Below, in pieces: positions 8,356-13,816 of a DNA stretch of 13,816 nt. This stretch comes from Lachnospiraceae bacterium (lineage in GTDB: Bacteria > Bacillota > Clostridia > Lachnospirales > Lachnospiraceae). The stretch spans positions 1 through 13,816 of the forward strand of contig DLYC01000195.1 of the NCBI GenBank assembly GCA_003447895.1. Reading direction: 5' to 3'. The stretch's first letter is position 1; every line of letters begins with the position of its first letter. A model generated the notes under the pieces. That model had not been told where the DNA came from, did not search any database, and saw only the letters and a list, made by a program, of their open reading frames with translations. The translations under genes were made by a program, and so were the position numbers.

Positions 8356-8391
8356 GGGAGCTGTACCGATCATCGGTACGGCTCCTTTTTT
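8356..8391 (+). terminator. Intrinsic terminator after engB
   Basis: GGAGCTGTACCG pairs with CGGTACGGCTCC (one U-G wobble, 5-nt loop ATCAT), a 12-bp stem directly followed by six T residues. It lies about 20 nt after the engB stop, ends the tig-clpP-clpX-engB unit and separates it from the clpB promoter. Confidence 0.92.
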
Positions 8392-8423
8392 AGAAATATT
8401 TGTGATTCTGTTTCAAAATATGC

Positions 8424-8451
8424 TTGACATTGGAATAGACGGTGTTATAGT
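8424..8451 (+). promoter_or_regulatory. Near-consensus sigma-A promoter of clpB
   Basis: A perfect -35 TTGACA (8424-8429), a 16-nt spacer and -10 TATAGT (8446-8451) with an upstream TG (8443-8444), giving TGTTATAGT. It is 37 nt before the clpB start. Neither the CIRCE operator (TTAGCACTC-N9-GAGTGCTAA) nor paired GGTCAAA CtsR heptads are visible between the preceding terminator and the ribosome binding site AAGGAGGA (8473-8480). Confidence 0.8.
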
Positions 8452-8487
8452 AGTTATAGAACAAATACAAGCAAGGAGGACAACTAT

Positions 8488-11100
8488 ATGAACATTCAGA
8501 AATTCACACAGAAGTCCATTGAAGCAGTCAATCAGTGCGAGAAACTCGCCTATGAATACGGAAACCAGCAGATTGAGCAGGAGCACCTGCTTTACAGTCT
8601 TTTGACGATAGAGGACAGCCTGATCCTGAAGCTCATCCAGAAGATGGGAATTGATCCCCAGGAGTTCAAGCAGAGAGCCGAGAACGCGCTCTCCGGACTC
8701 AACAAGGTGAGCGGCGGAGACTCCAGGGTCTATGTCAGCGGGGAGCTCAACAAGGTTCTTCTGGGGGCCGAGACAGAAGCGAAGCAGCTGGGCGATGAAT
8801 ATGTCAGCGTCGAGCACCTGTTCCTGTCGATGATCAGGAACGCGGACCGCAATGTCGGAAAGATCTTCAAGGAGTACTCCCTCACAAGAGACCGCTTCCT
8901 CAAGGCTCTCTCTTCCGTGAGAGGAAATCAGAGGGTGACCTCGGACAACCCCGAGGCGACTTATGACACATTGGAGAAGTACGGCGAGGAGCTGGTCGGA
9001 AAGGCCAGGGACCAGAAGCTTGACCCCGTCATCGGCAGGGACGCGGAGATCCGAAACGTAGTCAGGATCCTTTCCAGAAAGACCAAGAACAACCCTGTTC
9101 TGATCGGTGAGCCCGGTGTCGGTAAGACGGCGGTCGTAGAGGGGCTTGCGCAGAGAATCGCGGCGGGCGACGTGCCCGAAGGCCTCAAGGACAAGAAAAT
9201 CTTCTCCCTCAACATGGGATCCCTCGTGGCGGGTGCCAAATACAGAGGCGAGTTCGAGGAAAGACTCAAGGCAGTCCTCGAAGATGTCCGGCAAAGTGAC
9301 GGAGAGATCATCCTCTTTATCGATGAGCTTCACACGATCGTCGGGGCAGGCAAGTCGGAGGGCGCCATGGACGCCGGCAATATGTTAAAGCCTATGCTGG
9401 CCAGAGGCGAACTTCACTGCATCGGCGCGACGACGCTCAAGGAGTACAGGCAGTACATTGAGAAAGATGCCGCTCTGGAGAGAAGGTTCCAGCCGGTCAT
9501 GGTGGATGAACCGACCGTGGAAGATACGATCTCGATCCTCCGCGGACTCAAGGAGCGCTATGAAGTCTATCACGGCGTCAAGATCATGGATAACGCGCTT
9601 GTGAGCGCGGCTGTGCTCTCGAACCGCTATATTTCGGACAGATTCCTCCCCGATAAGGCGATCGACCTCGTGGACGAGGCGTGCGCGCTGATCAAGACAG
9701 AGATGAATTCCCTGCCCACGGAACTCGACGAACAGCAGAGGAAGATCCTGCAGCTGGAGATCGAGGAGACAGCGCTCAAGAAGGAGGACGACAAGCTCAG
9801 CAGAGAGCGCCTGGAGGACCTCCAGAAGGAACTGGCAGAGCTCAAGGAGAGCTTCGCGACGATGAAAGCGCAGTGGGAGAACGAGAAGGCCCGCGTGGAC
9901 CAGCTCTCCAAGATCCGCGAGCAGATCGACCAGGTAAACGGCGAGATCCAGAAGGCGCAGCAGATCGGTGACCTCAATAAGGCGGCAGAGCTCCAGTACG
10001 GCACACTGCCCGCTCTCAAGAAGCAGCTCGAAGAGGAAGAGAGCCGGATGAAGGACGAGGACGTCTCCCTGGTGCACGAGCGCGTCACGGAGAACGAGAT
10101 CGGAAGGATCGTCTCCCGCTGGACCGGAATCCCGATCAGCAAGCTGACAGAGAGTGAGAGAAGCAAGACGCTCCACCTCGATGATGAGCTCCACAAGAGA
10201 GTGATCGGACAGGATGAAGCCGTGACCAAGGTCTCTGAGGCGATCCTCAGAAGCAAAGCGGGCATCAAGGACCCCACAAAGCCGATCGGATCCTTCATGT
10301 TCCTCGGTCCCACAGGCGTCGGCAAAACTGAGCTGGCTAAGGCTCTCGCCCAGGCGCTGTTTGATGACGAGAAGAACATCGTCCGAATCGATATGAGCGA
10401 ATATATGGAGAAATTCTCCGTCTCGAGACTGATCGGAGCGCCGCCCGGATACGTCGGATACGAGGAGGGCGGACAGCTCACGGAGGCGGTTCGCCGCAAA
10501 CCGTACAGCGTCGTGCTCTTTGATGAGATCGAGAAGGCCCATCCGGATGTATTTAATGTACTTCTGCAGGTGCTCGACGATGGCCGGATCACGGATTCTC
10601 AGGGAAGGACCGTGGACTTTAAGAACACGATCCTGATCATGACTTCCAATATCGGCGCGCAGCAGATCCTGGCAGACCTGGAGAGGCAAAAGAGTGACGA
10701 GGAGGAGATCAGCGAAGCGACGCAGGAGAGCGTCATGAACCTGCTCCGCAGCCATTTCCGCCCCGAGTTCCTCAACAGACTTGACGAGATCATTCTCTTC
10801 AGGCCTCTGTCCAAGGACAACATTGCAGGCATCATCGACCTGATCATAGAAGACCTCAACAAGCGTCTGGAGGAGAGGCAGATCTCGATCCGTCTCACGG
10901 ACGAAGCGAAATCTTTCGTCGCGGACGCCGCCTACGATCCTTCCTTTGGCGCAAGGCCGCTCAAGAGATATATCCAGAAGCATGTGGAGACACTCTCCGC
11001 AAGGCTGATCCTGCAGGACCGCGTGGAGGAGGGCGACACGATCGAGATCGGCGTCGACGGCGACCATCTCGAGGCCCATGTGGTAAAGTCCGAATCATAA
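8488..11100 (+). CDS. clpB: ATP-dependent chaperone ClpB (protein disaggregase)
   Basis: This 870-residue Hsp104/ClpB-class AAA+ protein has the usual length and all parts. The N-terminal repeat domain (about residues 1-145, with [18 protein letters not shown]) binds substrates. AAA-1 has Walker A GEPGVGKT (207-214), Walker B with Asp279/Glu280 in LFIDELHT and pore loop KYRGEF. A Glu/Lys-rich coiled-coil middle domain (about 410-530) is present, which marks ClpB rather than ClpC or ClpA. AAA-2 has Walker A GPTGVGKT (607-614), Walker B with Asp679/Glu680 and pore loop GYVGYEEGG, followed by the small C-terminal domain ([14 protein letters not shown]). No ClpP-docking IGF-type loop was noticed, as expected for a disaggregase working with DnaK. 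AAGGAGGA lies 7 nt before the ATG. It has its own promoter, and a hairpin follows. Confidence 0.97.
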   Translation: MNIQKFTQKSIEAVNQCEKLAYEYGNQQIEQEHLLYSLLTIEDSLILKLIQKMGIDPQEFKQRAENALSGLNKVSGGDSRVYVSGELNKVLLGAETEAKQLGDEYVSVEHLFLSMIRNADRNVGKIFKEYSLTRDRFLKALSSVRGNQRVTSDNPEATYDTLEKYGEELVGKARDQKLDPVIGRDAEIRNVVRILSRKTKNNPVLIGEPGVGKTAVVEGLAQRIAAGDVPEGLKDKKIFSLNMGSLVAGAKYRGEFEERLKAVLEDVRQSDGEIILFIDELHTIVGAGKSEGAMDAGNMLKPMLARGELHCIGATTLKEYRQYIEKDAALERRFQPVMVDEPTVEDTISILRGLKERYEVYHGVKIMDNALVSAAVLSNRYISDRFLPDKAIDLVDEACALIKTEMNSLPTELDEQQRKILQLEIEETALKKEDDKLSRERLEDLQKELAELKESFATMKAQWENEKARVDQLSKIREQIDQVNGEIQKAQQIGDLNKAAELQYGTLPALKKQLEEEESRMKDEDVSLVHERVTENEIGRIVSRWTGIPISKLTESERSKTLHLDDELHKRVIGQDEAVTKVSEAILRSKAGIKDPTKPIGSFMFLGPTGVGKTELAKALAQALFDDEKNIVRIDMSEYMEKFSVSRLIGAPPGYVGYEEGGQLTEAVRRKPYSVVLFDEIEKAHPDVFNVLLQVLDDGRITDSQGRTVDFKNTILIMTSNIGAQQILADLERQKSDEEEISEATQESVMNLLRSHFRPEFLNRLDEIILFRPLSKDNIAGIIDLIIEDLNKRLEERQISIRLTDEAKSFVADAAYDPSFGARPLKRYIQKHVETLSARLILQDRVEEGDTIEIGVDGDHLEAHVVKSES

Positions 11101-11134
11101 AGGAAAATTTCGAAAAAAGTAAACAGAAATCTGA

Positions 11135-11166
11135 AGCGGGAGCCGCGCATTGCGGCGCCCGCTTTT
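11135..11166 (+). terminator. Terminator-like hairpin between clpB and the malY-like gene
   Basis: AGCGGG-A-GCCGC (11135-11146), loop GCATT, then GCGGC-G-CCCGCT (11152-11163), an 11-bp stem with one A/G mismatch, followed by only three further T residues before AGG. It lies 35 nt after the clpB stop. The short T tract suggests incomplete termination, so the next gene could receive read-through from clpB. I see no separate promoter in 11101-11185. Confidence 0.6.
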
Positions 11167-11185
11167 AGGAGTTAAGGAGAATGAT

Positions 11186-12391
11186 ATGAAATATGACTTT
11201 ACCTCGATCATGGACAGGAGAGGGAAGGACGCCATCGCTGTGGACTGCCTCGGGGAGGAAGGCTCCTCCTTTTTTCCGGGAAAGCCCAAAGAGGGCTATG
11301 ACGCGATCCCGATGTGGGTCGCGGACATGAATTTCCCCACCTGCCCCTCTATTCCGGAGGCGATCATAGCGCGCACGAAGCACCCGGCCTACGGGTATTT
11401 CGAGTTGCGGGATGAATATTTTGACAGGATCATCGAGTGGCAAAGAGACAGAAACGGCGTACAGGGGCTGACAAGAGAGGCCATCGGCTACGAAAACGGC
11501 GTGCTCGGAGGAGTGTTATCGGCGCTCAGCGCTTTTTGCGCAAAGGGGGACTATGTGCTTCTCCATTCTCCCACGTATATCGGGTTTACCAATTCCCTGC
11601 TAGGCAGCGGATACCGGATCGCGCTGTCGCCGCTTCGCCCGGATGAAGAGGGAGTCCTGCGGATGGACCTTGCGGATATGGAGGAGAAGATCCGCAAATA
11701 CGATATCCGGGCTGTGGTGTTCTGCTCCCCTCACAATCCGTGCGGGAGGGTCTGGGAGCGCCGGGAGATCGAGGAGCTGGCTGAACTGTGCCGGAAGTAC
11801 GATGTGAATATTATTTCGGACGAGATCTGGTCGGACATTATTACCGGCAGTAAGCGCCATATCCCGACGCAGTCCGTCTCGGAGGACGCCCGCATGAGAA
11901 CGGTGGCGCTCTACGCGCCTTCGAAGACATTTAACCTGGCGGGGCTTGTGGGCTCCTACCACATTATCTACAACCGCGCTGTGCGCAAGCGGGTTCGCAA
12001 GGAGGGATCTCTGTCCCATTACAACAATGCAAATCTCCTCTCTATGTACGCGCTGATCGGGGCCTATAGCAGGGAGGGAAGAGAGTGGCTGGACGAGCTG
12101 CGCGAGGTACTGGGGCAAAACATTGACTATGCGTGCGGATACATCCGGGACCACTTCCCGGGCATCCGGGTGTCCAGACCCGAAGGTACGTATATGCTCT
12201 TTCTTGACTGTACGGAATACTGCAGGGTGCACGGCATCAGTATGGACGAACTTCTCCGCTCGATGTGGGATGTCGGTGTGGCGGTTCAGGACGGGAGACC
12301 CTTTCACGGAGAATGCCATATCAGGATGAATCTGGCGCTTCCGCTGTCGCGGGTAAAGGAAGCGTTTGAGAGGCTCGATGCAGTTCTGTGA
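11186..12391 (+). CDS. PLP-dependent aminotransferase / C-S lyase, MalY/PatB type
   Basis: This 401-residue fold-type I PLP enzyme resembles MalY/PatB, usually cystathionine/cysteine-S-conjugate beta-lyases that release homocysteine or a thiol, pyruvate and ammonia. Supporting motifs are IPMWVADMNFPTCP near the N terminus, the PLP-site SPHNPCGRVW (Asn184), SDEIWSDI (Asp212, binds the pyridine nitrogen) and the Schiff-base lysine Lys247 in YAPSKTFNLAG. Near the C terminus HIRMNLALP contains the arginine expected to hold the substrate carboxylate. I chose ATG 11186 because AAGGAGA (11174-11180) lies just upstream; the in-frame ATG at 11150 lies inside the hairpin. Exact substrate cannot be told from sequence: beta-lyase is most likely, transaminase possible. 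It sits after clpB without its own visible promoter. Confidence 0.9.
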   Translation: MKYDFTSIMDRRGKDAIAVDCLGEEGSSFFPGKPKEGYDAIPMWVADMNFPTCPSIPEAIIARTKHPAYGYFELRDEYFDRIIEWQRDRNGVQGLTREAIGYENGVLGGVLSALSAFCAKGDYVLLHSPTYIGFTNSLLGSGYRIALSPLRPDEEGVLRMDLADMEEKIRKYDIRAVVFCSPHNPCGRVWERREIEELAELCRKYDVNIISDEIWSDIITGSKRHIPTQSVSEDARMRTVALYAPSKTFNLAGLVGSYHIIYNRAVRKRVRKEGSLSHYNNANLLSMYALIGAYSREGREWLDELREVLGQNIDYACGYIRDHFPGIRVSRPEGTYMLFLDCTEYCRVHGISMDELLRSMWDVGVAVQDGRPFHGECHIRMNLALPLSRVKEAFERLDAVL

Positions 12392-12446
12392 GCCGCTATT
12401 TTGCCCTGAAAGAAAAATAGAGGGTGATAAGACGAACAGATCCTGC

Positions 12447-12475
12447 TTTATCGGGCGGAAGCGGAGTCCTATACT
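12447..12475 (+). promoter_or_regulatory. Possible weak promoter for the small membrane protein gene
   Basis: TATACT (12470-12475) is a good -10, with TTTATC (12447-12452) at 17-nt spacing as a poor -35. It lies in the 157-nt gap after the malY-like gene, about 75 nt before the next start. No terminator hairpin with a T tract was recognised in this gap, so read-through from upstream is also possible. Confidence 0.3.
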
Positions 12476-12548
12476 TATACCTGTAAACCAAAACAAAGAC
12501 CTTTCAACCGGCAAAGAAAGGCGTTTCGAAATACAGGAGGTAATGACA

Positions 12549-12776
12549 ATGATTGGATGGATCTTTCTTATTCTTATGATGTATGTGCTGCTCAAGATCA
12601 CGGGCCTTGTATTAAAAGTGGTCGGCAAAGCTTTCGGATTTGTATTCGGGCTGGTCGGTTATCTCTTTCTCGGCGTGCTGGCTGTCGGGGCGCTGGGAGC
12701 GGCAATGGTTTTCCTGCCGGTCATCGTAGTGCTCGGCGTACTCGGGATCGCAGGCCTGGTCAGCAGCACTGTCTGA
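12549..12776 (+). CDS. Small, extremely hydrophobic membrane protein (75 aa), unknown function
   Basis: A 75-residue protein made almost entirely of hydrophobic and glycine residues. The only charged residues are Lys16, Lys23 and Lys27, and there are no acidic residues. It probably forms two or three membrane segments: about residues 2-22, 29-50 and 52-71, the last with a central Pro57. Glycines recur in the second half (G30, G34, G37, G42, G47, G50, G63, G66, G69), suggesting tight helix packing. AGGAGG at 12535-12540 lies 8 nt before ATG 12549; ATG 12543 would be too close. A longer open frame from 12366 overlaps the preceding gene and is not likely used. I do not recognise a family, and a structural membrane peptide or stress-type small protein are guesses. 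The stop lies one base before the large inverted repeat. Confidence 0.75.
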   Translation: MIGWIFLILMMYVLLKITGLVLKVVGKAFGFVFGLVGYLFLGVLAVGALGAAMVFLPVIVVLGVLGIAGLVSSTV

Positions 12777-12777
12777 C

Positions 12778-12851
12778 TTAACGGTGCCAGGCACCATAAA
12801 TTTTTTATAAACTATTGTTTATAAAAATTTTATGGTGCCTGGCACCGTTAA
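12778..12851. repeat. 74-nt near-perfect inverted repeat, REPIN/MITE-like
   Basis: Two 35-nt arms (12778-12812 and 12817-12851) are inverted copies with a single mismatch, around a 4-nt loop TATT. Each arm begins TTAACGGTGCCAGGCACC (read inward) and so contains its own palindrome GGTGCC-A-GGCACC, followed by an AT-rich inner half (ATAAA, T run, ATAAAC). This nested symmetry, two inverted short palindromes around a spacer, is the layout of REPIN elements mobilised by Y1 REP-associated transposases; a MITE is the other option. Both ends are TTAA, so a TTAA target duplication cannot be separated from the repeat itself. No transposase is in the window. Transcribed, it would fold into a very stable hairpin and could shield the 3' end of the upstream mRNA. 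Confidence 0.9.
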
Positions 12852-12894
12852 TTTCTTCTTTTGGGTGAAAATAGAGATAAAAAATCGTAAAGTG

Positions 12895-12922
12895 TTGCAA
12901 CTTAAACGTTTTCTGCTATAAT
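12895..12922 (+). promoter_or_regulatory. Sigma-A promoter with extended -10 for the secreted protein gene
   Basis: TTGCAA (12895-12900), a 16-nt spacer and perfect TATAAT (12917-12922) with TG at 12914-12915 (TGCTATAAT). It lies 47 nt before the ATG and downstream of the inverted repeat, so the gene has an independent transcription unit. Confidence 0.82.
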
Positions 12923-12969
12923 GAATCTAACATTTATTATTATACTTCACCTATGAGGGAGGAAAGGTC

Positions 12970-13506
12970 ATGAAGAAAACACTGAAAAGGACACTGCTTT
13001 TAGCTCTGGTCACTACTCTGCTGGTTGGAACTTTTGCGATCAGCGCGGGCGCTGTATCGAAAAAGACAGTCAAGAACCTGAAGTTTACGACTTCGGTCAG
13101 TGCCATCGGAAAGTATGGCGCAAGGGTCAAGAAGGGAACTACAAAACTTACATTCGCAAGCGGACAGGGCTATGTAATCTTCACAGCACCTGCGACAAGG
13201 ACTTACAGCATCACATTCAAAGATCTCAAGCAGAACTCGAGATATGGAACCTTTACTTCCATCGCCGTTCAGCAAAAGCCCAAAATGTCATCCAAGTACG
13301 GATTCCTGAGGGAAGTCGCGACACAGGGCGGCAGAACAGACTTCCTGCACCTCAATGTCAATAATTACAAAGACAGAGTCAGCAAAACGACCTTGGATAA
13401 GTACCTGACTTCCCGCCGCGTGAGCGTCAAATTGAAAAAAGGTCAGTCCATTTACTTCCACCTGAGCTGCACCAAGAAGACTACTGCAACGCTGGTCATC
13501 AAATAA
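12970..13506 (+). CDS. Secreted basic protein of unknown function (178 aa)
   Basis: The 178-residue protein begins with a clear Sec signal peptide: basic MKKTLKRT, a hydrophobic core (LLLALVTTLLVGTFA) and an AGA motif giving probable cleavage after Ala28. The mature part of about 150 residues is strongly basic, rich in Lys, Thr, Ser and Tyr, and has one cysteine (SCTKK near the C terminus), so no internal disulfide. The pattern looks like alternating beta strands: KLTFASGQGYVIFTAPATRTYSITF, then VSVKLKKGQSIYFHLSC and a final ATLVIK. This recalls beta-sandwich domains of the pre-peptidase C-terminal type, but the match is weak and no catalytic motif, sortase signal, lipobox or membrane anchor is present. 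AGGGAGG (12956-12962) precedes the ATG by 7 nt. The gene has its own promoter and terminator, so it is monocistronic and probably well expressed. Function unknown. Confidence 0.88.
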   Translation: MKKTLKRTLLLALVTTLLVGTFAISAGAVSKKTVKNLKFTTSVSAIGKYGARVKKGTTKLTFASGQGYVIFTAPATRTYSITFKDLKQNSRYGTFTSIAVQQKPKMSSKYGFLREVATQGGRTDFLHLNVNNYKDRVSKTTLDKYLTSRRVSVKLKKGQSIYFHLSCTKKTTATLVIK

Positions 13507-13551
13507 CAGCGAGTCGGAAGAGACTCAGGGATAACAGAGTAATACAACATA

Positions 13552-13590
13552 GGGCGGGCTTCCTTTTACAGGAAGCCCGCCCGTTTTTTT
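13552..13590 (+). terminator. Strong intrinsic terminator after the secreted protein gene
   Basis: A perfect 13-bp stem (GGGCGGGCTTCCT / AGGAAGCCCGCCC) with a 5-nt loop TTTAC, one G, then seven T residues. It lies 45 nt after the stop codon and isolates the secreted-protein transcript from the next unit. Confidence 0.95.
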
Positions 13591-13606
13591 GTATTTTGCA
13601 GAAATC

Positions 13607-13636
13607 AGGACACGTTTACCGGATATCTGTTATAAT
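13607..13636 (+). promoter_or_regulatory. Sigma-A promoter with extended -10 for the last gene
   Basis: AGGACA (13607-13612) as a partial -35, an 18-nt spacer and perfect TATAAT (13631-13636) with TG at 13628-13629 (TGTTATAAT). It is 77 nt before the ATG at 13714. The untranslated leader contains an inverted pair TTACCGG (13616-13622) and CCGGTAA (13684-13690), too far apart to judge by eye. Confidence 0.65.
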
Positions 13637-13713
13637 GAAAAATTGAAAAACAGAATTACCTGATGTACGTTTCACAGGCTTCACCGGTAATGGTAAGGAG
13701 GAAGAACGAAATC

Positions 13714-13816
13714 ATGAATGAAATGGAAAGAGAACCCGCACTGCCCATGGAGCCCGACGGCGGAGAGCTGAATGCGGAAAATTCATTCGGAGAAGCTTCC
13801 GGCTCCGCTGAGGTAC
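13714..13816 (+). CDS. Start of an unidentified protein with acidic N terminus (cut by window end)
   Basis: Only the first 34 codons are present. The frame from ATG 13714 stays open to the window edge and begins MNEMEREPALPMEPDGGELN, continuing with more Glu, Ser and Gly. This acidic low-complexity start suggests a disordered N-terminal extension, as often precedes a membrane or enzymatic domain in clostridial proteins; the product cannot be named. AAGGAGG at 13695-13701 lies 12 nt upstream, rather far but acceptable. The overlapping ATG at 13718 is out of frame and stops after 17 codons. It has its own promoter. Confidence 0.65.
   Translation, partial: MNEMEREPALPMEPDGGELNAENSFGEASGSAEV

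Noticed and set aside
8413..8431. Possible CtsR-like heptads (TTTCAAA ... TTGACA) upstream of clpB
   Set aside because: The spacing and sequence do not match the tandem GGTCAAA-NAN-GGTCAAA operator; the TTGACA is explained as the -35 box.
9385..11079. A 564-codon open frame on the - strand antisense to clpB
   Set aside because: It lies wholly inside clpB, has no family resemblance and is rich in Leu/Asp/Val runs expected from reverse-complementing GAG/GAC/CTC-rich codons. It is a codon-bias shadow.
12366..12548. 61-codon N-terminal extension of the small membrane protein
   Set aside because: It overlaps the end of the malY-like gene, and a clear AGGAGG lies before the internal ATG at 12549.
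13616..13690. Inverted pair TTACCGG / CCGGTAA flanking the leader of the last gene
   Set aside because: Seven bases separated by about 60 nt can easily occur by chance, and no known riboswitch features were recognised in between.
1..13816. CRISPR arrays, tRNA/rRNA genes, prophage or toxin-antitoxin modules
   Set aside because: Read through on both strands; no regularly spaced repeats, tRNA-like cloverleafs or recognisable phage/toxin proteins were seen.

Overview
This window looks like a chromosomal segment from a Firmicute of class Clostridia, most likely Lachnospiraceae or a close relative. The evidence is the strong AGGAGG-type ribosome binding sites, a DUF4364-family regulator (a family typical of Clostridia), the tig-clpP-clpX-engB cluster, and sigma-A promoters with extended -10 (TGnTATAAT) elements. 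No rRNA, tRNA, CRISPR array, prophage or insertion-sequence transposase gene was seen. All genes lie on the + strand.

Layout. Bases 1-1134 hold the C-terminal part of rarA and a DUF4364 winged-helix protein, closely spaced. Bases 1135-4244 hold rho (with a hairpin just before its ribosome binding site) and malQ, about 43 nt apart. Bases 4258-8391 form a self-contained protein-quality-control operon: an extended -10 promoter, tig (trigger factor), clpP, clpX (overlapping clpP by 11 nt), engB, and a strong intrinsic terminator. The lon gene(s) often found between clpX and engB in other Firmicutes are absent. Bases 8424-12391 carry clpB behind its own near-consensus promoter, then a weak terminator-like hairpin, then a MalY/PatB-type PLP enzyme.

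The last part (12392-13816) is the accessory-looking stretch. It holds a 75-residue, extremely hydrophobic membrane peptide and, one base after its stop, a 74-nt nearly perfect inverted repeat whose arms each contain the palindrome GGTGCC-A-GGCACC (a REPIN/MITE-like element). Then come a monocistronic gene for a basic secreted protein of unknown function, with its own promoter and perfect terminator, and a final promoter with the start of an acidic, unidentified protein cut by the window edge.

Functionally, most of the window is housekeeping: replication-fork rescue (RarA), transcription termination (Rho), nascent-chain folding (Tig), regulated proteolysis (ClpXP), ribosome assembly (EngB), disaggregation (ClpB), glucan metabolism (MalQ) and sulfur amino-acid metabolism (MalY/PatB). 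The best candidates for something undescribed are the inverted-repeat element and the two uncharacterised genes on either side of it. I did not see a clear novel multi-gene system.
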